DNA from: CAYYJR01 sp964472305
Lineage (GTDB): Bacteria; Armatimonadota; Hebobacteria; CAIYQO01
Length of the DNA: 26,560 bases
Reading direction: 5' to 3'
NCBI GenBank assembly: GCA_964472305.1
Contig: CAYYJR010000033.1
Span: forward strand, 1-26,560
Positions 1 to 6,808 of this stretch are shown here, in pieces. Both the position numbers and the translations under genes were made by a program. The first letter of the stretch is position 1. Every line of letters starts with the position of its first letter. The notes beneath the pieces are model-generated. The model did no database searches and was not told where the DNA came from. It was given only the letters and a program-made list of their open reading frames with translations.

Positions 1-2
1 CG

Positions 3-230
3 CGCACCAGCTACGCCTGCATGGCGGAGACGATGATCCTGGCGCTGGAAGGCCGTTACGAATCATTCAGCTTGGGCAAAGAACTGGAGCTTGCGCGCGT
101 GCGCGAAATCGCCCGCCTCGCCGCTAAACACGGCTTCACCCTCGCCGGTTTTCGCAGCTTCGAAAAAGCCGTCACCGACGAACAGATCGCCCGCATCCGC
201 GAACGCGCCGCCGTTGCCGCGCGACGCTGA
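3..230 (+). CDS. C-terminal end of a long-chain acyl-ACP reductase-like protein (5' end outside window)
   Basis: An open frame enters from the left edge and ends at the TGA at 228-230, giving 75 residues. By memory the sequence aligns with the C-terminus of cyanobacterial acyl-ACP reductase (AAR). Both have an Ala-Cys-x-Ala-Glu-x-Met start, a Glu-x-x-Tyr-x-x-Phe-Ser-x-Gly core and a KHGF motif near residue 40. AAR enzymes reduce fatty acyl-ACP to aldehyde with NAD(P)H, and related Rossmann proteins are often labelled shikimate-dehydrogenase-like. The tail here runs about 20 residues beyond the cyanobacterial end. The catalytic and nucleotide-binding parts lie outside the window, so the family is a fair guess and the substrate is unknown. 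The gene converges on the fructokinase gene with a 31-bp gap. Confidence 0.55.
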   Translation, partial: RTSYACMAETMILALEGRYESFSLGKELELARVREIARLAAKHGFTLAGFRSFEKAVTDEQIARIRERAAVAARR

Positions 231-261
231 CGGGAGTCGCAACAGCACGGCGTCCTCACGG

Positions 262-1212
262 CTACACCTCGCCGATCTCTTCCATTGTCGGCATGGCGGG
301 AATGGCGCCGCGGCGGGAGACGACGCGGGCGGCGACGGCATTGGCAAAGGCGAGGATGTCCTCGATCTCTTCACGCGGCAACTCAGTGGGGTGCACGGTC
401 GCGTGAGTGAGTCGGTAAAGCATACCGGCCACGAAGGCGTCGCCGGCCCCGGTCGTATCCACCGGAGTGGCCGGACGGGCAGGCACGCGCCCGGTGTAGT
501 CGCCCCAAGCGTAGGCGCATCCGCCCTCACCCAGCGTGACCACCACCACCGGGGTGCCGCGCTCGTGCAGCGCCCGCATGCCGATGTCCAGATCCATCTG
601 ACCGGTGATGAACTGCAACTCTTCCAACGATACCTTGAGGATATCCGCGGTGGGCAACCCGAGCAGAATCCCCTCACGCGCTTCCGGCGCGTCGGGCCAC
701 AGGTTCAGCCGCAGGTTGGGATCAAAGGAAATCAAGCGGCCGGCCGCCTGCGCCAGCGCGATGGCGCGCAGCGTTGCCTCGCGGTTCGGCGTGCTGATGA
801 ATGAGATGGAGCCGTGATGGAAAATAGCGCCATCGGCGATAAGCGCTTCGTCCAGGTCGCCGGGGGCATAGAGCATATCCGCGCCGGGATTGCGATAAAA
901 GATGAATTCGCGTTCGCCGTCATCGCGCAAGGCCACGAATGCCAGCGTGGTATGCGCCTGGCCGGAATACCGTAATCCGCGCGTGTCCACCCCGCGTACG
1001 GCCAGCATCTCCGCCAGGTAGCGTCCGAACTCGTCGTCGCCCACCATGCCCAGGAACGCTGCCGAGCCGCCCAACCGGCTGACGCCCACCGCCACGTTCG
1101 CCGGCGCTCCGCCGGCATGCTTCTCGAATCCCGGCGTCTCGATGATGGACGCGCCCGATTGCAGGGAGGTGAAATCGATAAGCAGCTCGCCCAGGCAGGT
1201 GACGTCGTGCAT
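262..1212 (-). CDS. PfkB-family sugar kinase, probable fructokinase
   Basis: A 316-residue cytoplasmic kinase of the ribokinase/PfkB family, probably phosphorylating fructose with ATP to fructose 6-phosphate. PfkB signature 1 is seen as GGAPANVA at residues 34-41. An NPGADM motif at 108-113 is typical of fructokinases, SFDPNLR lies at 162-168, and signature 2, DTTGAGDAF, at 252-260 contains the catalytic Asp258. The length is normal for the family. The ATG start is preceded by AAAGGAG with 6 nt spacing. The gene is divergent from the glycosyltransferase gene and shares a symmetric promoter region with it. No sugar transporter or invertase is adjacent, so the exact sugar is inferred from motifs only; an adenosine kinase or 2-keto-3-deoxygluconate kinase role is less likely. 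Confidence 0.88.
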   Translation of the reverse strand: MHDVTCLGELLIDFTSLQSGASIIETPGFEKHAGGAPANVAVGVSRLGGSAAFLGMVGDDEFGRYLAEMLAVRGVDTRGLRYSGQAHTTLAFVALRDDGEREFIFYRNPGADMLYAPGDLDEALIADGAIFHHGSISFISTPNREATLRAIALAQAAGRLISFDPNLRLNLWPDAPEAREGILLGLPTADILKVSLEELQFITGQMDLDIGMRALHERGTPVVVVTLGEGGCAYAWGDYTGRVPARPATPVDTTGAGDAFVAGMLYRLTHATVHPTELPREEIEDILAFANAVAARVVSRRGAIPAMPTMEEIGEV

Positions 1213-1247
1213 CTACGGCTCCTTTCGCGTTGTGACTGACTTCGTAC

Positions 1248-1276
1248 AGCGTACCGAGCCCGGCACAGCCTGTCAA
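1248..1276 (-). promoter_or_regulatory. Predicted sigma70-type promoter of the fructokinase gene
   Basis: On the minus strand a perfect TTGACA (plus-strand 1271-1276) is followed after 17 bp by TACGCT (1248-1253, 3 of 6 matches). The expected transcript start near 1241 leaves a leader of about 29 nt that contains the Shine-Dalgarno site. The -35 box is half of a 7-bp inverted repeat whose other half is the -35 box of the divergent gene. Confidence 0.5.
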
Positions 1277-1292
1277 GCACAGTTTGCCCGGA

Positions 1293-1321
1293 TTGACAGC
1301 GGCAGAGAACTATATTACCCT
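1293..1321 (+). promoter_or_regulatory. Predicted sigma70-type promoter of the GT-C glycosyltransferase gene
   Basis: A perfect TTGACA at 1293-1298 is followed after 17 bp by TACCCT (1316-1321, 3 of 6 matches). A TATATT at 1311-1316 is a better hexamer, but at 12 bp spacing it is too close. A start near 1328 leaves a short leader before the ATG at 1347. The arrangement mirrors the divergent fructokinase promoter. Confidence 0.45.
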
Positions 1322-1346
1322 TTTCGCAGGCGGAAGACGGAATCAG

Positions 1347-3506
1347 ATGACCGAAAATACCGGCAACATGGATCTGCTGACCATCCTGCTCGTGCTTGCC
1401 CCGCTGCTCAGCGCCTGGTTTATCACGCGCCTGCTGCGGCCGCGCCACCACGTCGACGGCATACTCACCTTCGCCCTCGCCTGGTCAACCCTCATCGTGC
1501 TGCTGGCCTATCTCGCCTCCGCGTGTCATGCGCTGGGGCATGCCGGTGTCTGGGTTGGCGCCAGCCTGGCGCTGCTGGCGGGCCTTGGTCTGCGCATGGC
1601 TGTCCACGCTCCCACGCGCGCGCTGTGCCTGGCGAAACCCATCGGGTTGCGCGATCTGCGCCGGCGGCTGACCGGGGTGCGCCTGCCGGTGTGGGACGCG
1701 GCGATCCTCGGAATCCTGGGCGTGACGGCACTGGTCGCGGCGGCGGCTACGCTGGTAGTCCTGTTGGCGCACGAACCTGCCAACGCGGATGCGCTGGAGT
1801 ATCATCTTGCCCGCATCGCCTACTATCTGCAATATGGCAGCCTGGCCTGGTATGATACCGCATACTGGGCGCAGGTGGCGCATCCGAAAGTGGCTACCGC
1901 GTTGCAACTCTACGCGATGCTGACCGGTCACCTGCAAGCGCGCATGGCGGCGGTGCCGCAGTATCTGGCATATCTCGTCTGCGCCGTCGCCATCTATGGC
2001 ATCGCGCGCAAGCTGGGTGGGCGCCGACGCGGCAGCCTGTTTGCCGCGTTGACCTTCTGCCTGCTGGTGACCGCATTGCTGGAAGCCAACGCGGTGCTGA
2101 ACGATCTCATCCAGGCCGCCTTCTTCGGGTGCATGCTCTACTTTATCTTGGCTTTCCAGGCACACCGCTCCGCGCGTGAGTTGGCGCTGGCGGGAGTGGC
2201 GTTCGCACTGGGCGCCGGGGTGAAAGCGACGTTCATGCTGGTGCTCCCCTCGCTGGCGCTCATTGGCTGGCACCTGTGGCAGACGGACCATGCGGTTGCC
2301 GCGCTGCCGTCGCCGACGACACAGCGCAGGCCGGGAAAAGGGTGCGCTTCGCGCCCGCCGCAGCTGGCGCGGGATGCGCACTGGTCGCTGGGGCTGGTCG
2401 GCGCGGGAGTGGGATTGCTGCTCATCACCCTCCCCGCCGGATATGCGCAGAATCTGGTGCGCTATGGGAACCTGTTTGGTCCACCCGTCGTGCGGACGCT
2501 GCAGACCACTGCAGAACTGGCCCCCGAGAAGCAGCTCAGCCTGGGCACGCTTAACCTGATGCGCTACACGATTGATGGCCTGCGGCTGGATGGCCTGCCC
2601 GCGGTGCCGGCGGTGCTGGCTGTCCAGGAGGCGCTGGTGGCGGTGCCGCGGTTCATTTGTGAACAGCTCCAGCTGAACCTTGAAGCATCGTCGGGCGTAC
2701 GAGTCAGCCGCGGCAACAATCAATTCCGTTACGTGCGAGTGTTCACCGACGAGAACACCGCCGGTTGGGGCATCCTCGGCTTTGCACTCATCTGGCCGGT
2801 GCTGCTGATCGCACTCTGTCATCGACAATGGCCCACCCCCATCCGTTGGTTCGCGCTGGCGGCCTTCGTCTTCTGTATCGTGCAGTCGATGGGGAGCCTG
2901 TATGATATCTGGCATCCGCGCTTCTTCCTGCTCATTACGCCCATCGCCCTGCCGCCACTGGCGCTGCTAAGCTTTTCGGGACGCCTCGGTTGGCTGGGCC
3001 GGGGCTACGTGACCCTTATCATGCTGCTCGGTTGCGCCACCGCTCTCCTCACCGTTGCCTTCCGTGAGAATCTCCCATTGCTTAGTCACCACTTCACCGG
3101 TCAACGACAATGGTCATGCCTCACTCGCTTGCATCCCCCACATAATTCTAGCGGCTTGAGTGACGTGCAGTTTGAGCACCTGGCGAATCGCTGTACGCAA
3201 TTGACGAAGGAAGTGCCCAATTTCAATATCGGCTACTTCGTCTACGAGCAAGTGGTGCCTGCCAACGCGTCGGTTGCCCTCGATTGTCCCGGCACAGTCC
3301 TGCCTGACTTTCTCTTCTTCGGCGAACAACTGACGCGTCGCTTGATCCCGCTCTGGAGCTTCGATTCGCACCGCCTTCCGCTCCCGGACAATGCCGACTA
3401 TCTTATCTACACCGACAATTCTCCCAACGCCCGCCGTCCCCTGTTCACCCTCGGCCACATCGTCGGTGAAACCATTTATCTCGCAAAACTGCATGCGGAT
3501 GAGTAA
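1347..3506 (+). CDS. Polytopic membrane glycosyltransferase, GT-C / ArnT-PMT-like
   Basis: A 719-residue, very hydrophobic protein with many predicted membrane spans from about residue 10 to 570 and a non-membrane C-terminal part of about 130 residues. After the third or fourth span a loop carries Asp148, Glu151 and His153 in an Asn-Ala-Asp-Ala-Leu-Glu-Tyr-His-Leu-Ala-Arg context. Such acidic residues in an early extracytoplasmic loop, followed by YHL.R, are typical of GT-C enzymes of the GT39/ArnT type. These transfer sugars from polyprenyl phosphate donors to lipids, proteins or cell-surface glycans. An in-frame TTG 63 nt upstream would add 21 residues, but it lies on the predicted -35 element; ATG 1347 is preferred (AAG-rich upstream, weak Shine-Dalgarno). 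ATG 1368 is also possible. Acceptor and donor are unknown. Confidence 0.72.
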   Translation: MTENTGNMDLLTILLVLAPLLSAWFITRLLRPRHHVDGILTFALAWSTLIVLLAYLASACHALGHAGVWVGASLALLAGLGLRMAVHAPTRALCLAKPIGLRDLRRRLTGVRLPVWDAAILGILGVTALVAAAATLVVLLAHEPANADALEYHLARIAYYLQYGSLAWYDTAYWAQVAHPKVATALQLYAMLTGHLQARMAAVPQYLAYLVCAVAIYGIARKLGGRRRGSLFAALTFCLLVTALLEANAVLNDLIQAAFFGCMLYFILAFQAHRSARELALAGVAFALGAGVKATFMLVLPSLALIGWHLWQTDHAVAALPSPTTQRRPGKGCASRPPQLARDAHWSLGLVGAGVGLLLITLPAGYAQNLVRYGNLFGPPVVRTLQTTAELAPEKQLSLGTLNLMRYTIDGLRLDGLPAVPAVLAVQEALVAVPRFICEQLQLNLEASSGVRVSRGNNQFRYVRVFTDENTAGWGILGFALIWPVLLIALCHRQWPTPIRWFALAAFVFCIVQSMGSLYDIWHPRFFLLITPIALPPLALLSFSGRLGWLGRGYVTLIMLLGCATALLTVAFRENLPLLSHHFTGQRQWSCLTRLHPPHNSSGLSDVQFEHLANRCTQLTKEVPNFNIGYFVYEQVVPANASVALDCPGTVLPDFLFFGEQLTRRLIPLWSFDSHRLPLPDNADYLIYTDNSPNARRPLFTLGHIVGETIYLAKLHADE

Positions 3507-3611
3507 TGGGGCTAGGCTCCCCCGAGCCCAAAAACGTGCCCCTCACTGATCGACAACCTGCACCGGCAGAACGGATATATTGCGGTTGGACGTGACACCG
3601 ACGCGCTGATT

Positions 3612-3641
3612 GTGACAGTGTTGCCGGCACCGGAATACAAT
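3612..3641 (+). promoter_or_regulatory. Predicted promoter of the hypothetical gene at 3707
   Basis: GTGACA at 3612-3617 (5 of 6) and TACAAT at 3636-3641 (5 of 6) are separated by 18 bp. A start near 3648 would give a leader of about 60 nt. This supports an independent transcript rather than read-through from the glycosyltransferase gene 200 bp upstream. Confidence 0.5.
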
Positions 3642-3706
3642 GCAGGATGCCGCGCGAAAAGGATTGTCCACCGAAAACGCGAATTCTATTCACGCGGAGC
3701 CGTGTG

Positions 3707-4330
3707 ATGGAGAACGCGTATCAGCCGAAAACGAAGACGCTCGGGAATGACACGTATGCCAGTAATCCCGGCCACGTGCGGCTGAGCCATGCTCGGCTGC
3801 GCCGCTTTCACCCGGAGTATTACGGATTCGCGGGCGTGCTGCTGACGCTGCGCGCACTGCTGCGGGGCATGCCCCGCGCCGTCGCCCACCTGCGCACCCA
3901 CGCGGAGGAGCACCTGCTGTACGGCGACGGGCGAGCGGCGGTGGTGGTGTCGCGCCGTCCGCTGCTGGTGGCGGCGTATTCGGATGAGTTGGATTGTGTC
4001 GCCATGCTGCGCTTCGACGACGCGCTGGCCGAGGAATACGGATTGGACGTCGGGTCGTGGCTGCTGACGGTGAACACCTACGGCGTGCTCGACACGCAAC
4101 CCGACCTGGAGCCGGGCCCGGGCAACCGCGGCAATTGGCGCAACTTCGCCCCGTTTATCGCCGATTTTCTCACCGACGATACGGCGGTGCTGGAAGCACA
4201 AAAGGCGTTCATTCCCTCGGAAGAATGGGCGCGCGCGCGAGAACTCGGCGAGGCGTACCTGCAAACACACGGACTTTTCGCGCGCGACGGTCGCCCCTTC
4301 CACGTATCAGAGCCGGCAACGCCGTTGTGA
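3707..4330 (+). CDS. Hypothetical protein, no recognised family
   Basis: A 207-residue soluble protein that I do not recognise. ATG 3707 is chosen because GGAG lies 7 nt upstream; an in-frame ATG at 3647 falls at the expected transcription start and has no ribosome site. There is no signal peptide, no membrane span and no cysteine motif. The middle part is rich in acidic residues and reads like a compact alpha/beta fold. It has a repeated Arg-rich helix near residues 45-65, an AAVVVSRRPLLVAAYSDE strand-turn-strand near 78-95 and an NRGNWRNFAPFIADF segment near 140-155. Codon use looks like the neighbours and the frame is clean, so it is probably a real lineage-restricted gene. A URO-D-like gene remnant follows 100 bp downstream. 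Confidence 0.6.
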   Translation: MENAYQPKTKTLGNDTYASNPGHVRLSHARLRRFHPEYYGFAGVLLTLRALLRGMPRAVAHLRTHAEEHLLYGDGRAAVVVSRRPLLVAAYSDELDCVAMLRFDDALAEEYGLDVGSWLLTVNTYGVLDTQPDLEPGPGNRGNWRNFAPFIADFLTDDTAVLEAQKAFIPSEEWARARELGEAYLQTHGLFARDGRPFHVSEPATPL

Positions 4331-4434
4331 ACAGGGATAGCCGGGCATGGCAGATGCGTGGGATCAGCCTGCCGCCCCTCCCCTTTACGCCGGAGAGGAA
4401 TCCGGCGCGACAGGTCTATTGGGAGGACGTGCGC

Positions 4435-4581
4435 ATGACCATGACGCACCGGCAGCGCTTGGAGACGGCGTGGTCGTTCCGCGAGGCGGATCGGGTACCG
4501 ATCGAGTTGAGTTTGTCCGCACGGTATCGCGCGCATCCGCCAGACACAGCGCATGCCCATCGGCGACATAACCCCCGATGA
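4435..4581 (+). pseudogene. N-terminal remnant of a uroporphyrinogen-decarboxylase-like (URO-D superfamily) gene
   Basis: A GGGAGG Shine-Dalgarno at about 4420-4425 precedes ATG 4435, which begins a 48-residue frame. Its first 25 residues contain Met-Thr-His-Arg-Gln-Arg-Leu then a Phe-Arg-Glu-Ala-Asp-Arg-Val-Pro-Ile run. This is the standard N-terminus of URO-D-superfamily proteins (the 'xRxRLxxAL...PDRVPv' opening), which in many environmental bacteria are corrinoid methyltransferase-like. The similarity fades after about residue 36 and the frame ends at a TGA. A full protein would need about 300-400 more residues, but the convergent exporter gene ends 40 bp later. This looks like a deletion remnant. 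Confidence 0.5.
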
Positions 4582-4621
4582 CACGCGTGCCGAAGTGACC
4601 GCCAGCATTGCCGTGCCCTAT

Positions 4622-5509
4622 TCATTTGATGATTGGCAGTCCTATCACCGGTTCCAGCCACTGGATGATGATGCCCACCACGCTGCTGATGAGCAGCAGC
4701 AATCCCAGGATGCGCAGGGTGTCGCGGCGGTCAAGGTTTTCCTTGAACAGCACGATAGCGCCGAAGCCGGCGCCGGCGCAGAGGCCGGCGATGGCCGAAC
4801 CGAAGCTGATGCTGCCCAGCAGGTAAAACTGGGTGATGGCGACGGAGACGGCGCAGTTGGGGATGAGACCGACCAGCGCGGCAAGTATCGGCTGCAGGGG
4901 TGAATGCTGCAGAAAATAGCGTCCGGCCGCGTCGATGCCGAGCTGTTTGACCAGCAGGCCGACGACGAGAGTGATAGCCAGCACGAAGGCGAAGACGCGC
5001 GCGGTGTGAATGAGCGGGTGCCACAGCAGCGCGCGCAGCTTTTGCTCGCCGGAGATGTGGTGGTCGCAACAACCGTGCTCGTCCAGGTCGTCAGCCTCCG
5101 CGTCGGGATGCGGCAGCGCGCGGCGCACCGCCCAGTCGATGCCGAAGCCGGCCAGCAACGCTACCACCACCTTCGTCAACACCAGCGGGATGACGATGCT
5201 GATATGCTCGGGCCGTGCCAGAATCACCGGAACCGCCTCGTCGGAGGTGGCCAGGAACACCGCCAGCAGCGTGCCGGTACTGATCAGTCCACGCGTGTAG
5301 AGCGCGCTGCCCATGACTGAAAAACCGCACTGCGGAATGCTGCCGAACAGCGCTCCCAGCAACGGCCCCGTCTTTCCCGCCCGCAGAATGTGCTCACGAA
5401 TGGTTTGCCCGTGGTTGAATTCCATCCAGGCGACCAGAAGGTAAATGCCCAGCAGAAACGGGAGCATTTTCAGGCTATCCAGCAGCGCTTCGTGAATGAC
5501 GACGATCAT
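4622..5509 (-). CDS. Polytopic heavy-metal / manganese-type exporter (ArsP_2, DUF2899-like permease)
   Basis: A 295-residue membrane protein with 8-10 predicted spans. It shows an internal duplication: the motif Ile-Pro-Gln-Cys-Gly-Phe-Ser around Cys61 recurs as Ile-Pro-Asn-Cys-Ala-Val-Ser around Cys219, each opening a transmembrane segment. Between the halves a cytoplasmic-type loop (about residues 137-155) is rich in Asp, His and a Cys-Cys pair, which suits metal binding. This pattern fits the putative 10-TM heavy-metal exporter family often annotated as putative manganese transporter. It is the second gene of a minus-strand pair. Its ATG is 9 bp after the stop of the Fur-family regulator, with an AAGGG site overlapping that stop, so the two are co-transcribed and the exporter is probably metal-regulated. 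The metal itself cannot be read from the sequence. Confidence 0.75.
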   Translation of the reverse strand: MIVVIHEALLDSLKMLPFLLGIYLLVAWMEFNHGQTIREHILRAGKTGPLLGALFGSIPQCGFSVMGSALYTRGLISTGTLLAVFLATSDEAVPVILARPEHISIVIPLVLTKVVVALLAGFGIDWAVRRALPHPDAEADDLDEHGCCDHHISGEQKLRALLWHPLIHTARVFAFVLAITLVVGLLVKQLGIDAAGRYFLQHSPLQPILAALVGLIPNCAVSVAITQFYLLGSISFGSAIAGLCAGAGFGAIVLFKENLDRRDTLRILGLLLLISSVVGIIIQWLEPVIGLPIIK

Positions 5510-5518
5510 GCAATCCCT

Positions 5519-5983
5519 TTACGGTGCGACGAGTTGAGAATTATTCTCGCGACCACCCTGGCATGCCGGACAAAGGCCGTATACCTCCAGCCGGTGACTC
5601 TCGATGGCATAGCCAGTCTGCGAGCCGAGTAGTCGCTCCAGCACCGACAAGTCGCAGGCGTCGAACTCGACGATGTGGCGGCAGACGCGGCAGATGAGCG
5701 GGTGCGAATGCCCAGGGCGCACCGCGATAAAGCATGTTTTTCCAACGGGATCCTGCAGCCGACAAAGTAATCCCAGATCGAGCAGCAGGAAGACCGCGCG
5801 ATAAACGGTGGCCTGGCCGATGCCGGCCTGGCGCAGCGCTTCCACCGCATCGGCGACGGTGTGCCCCTGTGGATGGTCGGCGAAAAATTGCCACACCTGT
5901 TTGCGCTGCGCGGTGCACTGTACTCCCCGCGCGCGGAACAGCGCGTCAACATCGAGCGCATTTGCATTGAACGTCTGGCTCAT
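5519..5983 (-). CDS. Fur-family metal-responsive transcriptional regulator
   Basis: A 154-residue protein with the Fur layout. It has an N-terminal winged helix with recognition helix around ATVYRAVFLL (58-67), then a dimerisation domain. GHSH (His92, His94) precedes Cys98-x-x-Cys101, and Cys138-x-x-Cys141 near the end completes the structural zinc site. Family members sense Fe, Zn, Mn or peroxide; the sequence does not settle which. The linked heavy-metal/manganese-type exporter suggests Mur- or Zur-like sensing or metal efflux control. There is no Shine-Dalgarno site before the ATG and the predicted -10 box ends only 8 nt upstream, so the message may be leaderless. No other in-frame start is available nearby. 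Confidence 0.92.
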   Translation of the reverse strand: MSQTFNANALDVDALFRARGVQCTAQRKQVWQFFADHPQGHTVADAVEALRQAGIGQATVYRAVFLLLDLGLLCRLQDPVGKTCFIAVRPGHSHPLICRVCRHIVEFDACDLSVLERLLGSQTGYAIESHRLEVYGLCPACQGGRENNSQLVAP

Positions 5984-5991
5984 GTTGAGAA

Positions 5992-6020
5992 AAATTATCA
6001 GTCTTTACCATGGTTGTCAA
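5992..6020 (-). promoter_or_regulatory. Promoter of the fur-exporter operon, possibly leaderless and autoregulated
   Basis: On the minus strand TTGACA (plus 6015-6020) is followed after 17 bp by TAATTT (5992-5997), preceded by TGA as in an extended -10. An overlapping GATAAT at 5994-5999 (spacing 15) is an alternative -10. The box ends 8 nt before the ATG. The TGATAAT string also resembles one half of a Fur-box, so a Fur-family protein could bind over the -10, but a clear second half-site is not visible. Confidence 0.55.
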
Positions 6021-6808
6021 GGGGCAGCATACTTCTGAAACCGTCATTCGAGATTGTTGTCCCTGTAGAGTTCCTTATTCAAGCGGCGTACTAGCTGAAT
6101 AGCATCATCGACCACTCCGTGACGCGTGCTTTCGATGATCTTCGGTTGAGTAAGTCAGGCTGCCCGACTCGCAACTCCACCACCATCGCCGGATGGTTTC
6201 GCGACAATCCACACGGCACACTCGAACTCGTGTCGAGATGTGGGCCTGCTCAACCGGCATGCCCGATGGCAGGTCTCGCCATGGTCGATGAGATCGCCAT
6301 GAAACTTATCGTGACATTGTGGTTCTAACCTGATACTGGTCGACTGATCGTGTGCCTGCCAGCCGGCCAGCGCTGCCTGCAAGGCGCGCTACGGCGACGG
6401 CCTCCATCCCTGCTCGATGCCTTGACTGAGCCGTATAGGGCGAATGGCCGTCGGCACTGGCATGGCAGTAGCCGCATGTGGGCATGCCGGGCGGTCTCAC
6501 GGCGAATCTTGCCCGAGCAGGGAAACGATGGTTATCCTGGCAAATGACACTTTCCTGCGCAAGGCGACGAATTTCAATCAGCAATTGCGGTAATGACGTA
6601 GCCAGGAGTAATATGCATCCAATCTCATCGACGAAGGGTTCAGGGCATGGGTGCAATACAATGATGCCGACTGTGGTGGAGCGATGCGATTACCACGGTT
6701 TACAGCAGGCGTAGGCATCCGTTCAGACAGCCCGCAATACCTGATATTCCGGACGAGTGATCGTCCAAGGTGATAACTCGCAAATCCTATGAAAAGGTGG
6801 TTAATGGC
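6021..6808. other. Long intergenic stretch with no convincing gene
   Basis: Between the fur promoter and the CBM9-like gene, about 790 bp hold only short frames in all six readings, and base composition looks lower in GC than the neighbouring genes. One minus-strand frame at 6306-6656 (116 codons) contains a Cys-Gly-Tyr-Cys-His string, a possible haem-c site. That frame has no signal peptide, no clear ribosome site and no other recognisable feature. The stretch could be a decayed gene, an untranslated RNA region or spacer. The promoter of the downstream gene should lie at its right end; the best candidate, TTCAGA at 6722 and TATTCC at 6745 with 17 bp spacing, is weak. Confidence 0.5.

Noticed and set aside
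1485..2915. 476-codon minus-strand open frame
   Set aside because: Antisense to the glycosyltransferase; Arg/Gln/His-rich translation without any motif, typical of a high-GC shadow frame.
3507..3535. GGGCT...AGCCC hairpin after the glycosyltransferase gene as a terminator
   Set aside because: Only a 5-bp core stem, followed by A residues rather than T residues on the coding strand.
4553..4903. Plus-strand frame beginning MPIGDITPDDTR
   Set aside because: Mostly antisense to the exporter gene; the first 25 codons might be part of the URO-D remnant region, but I recognise nothing in them.
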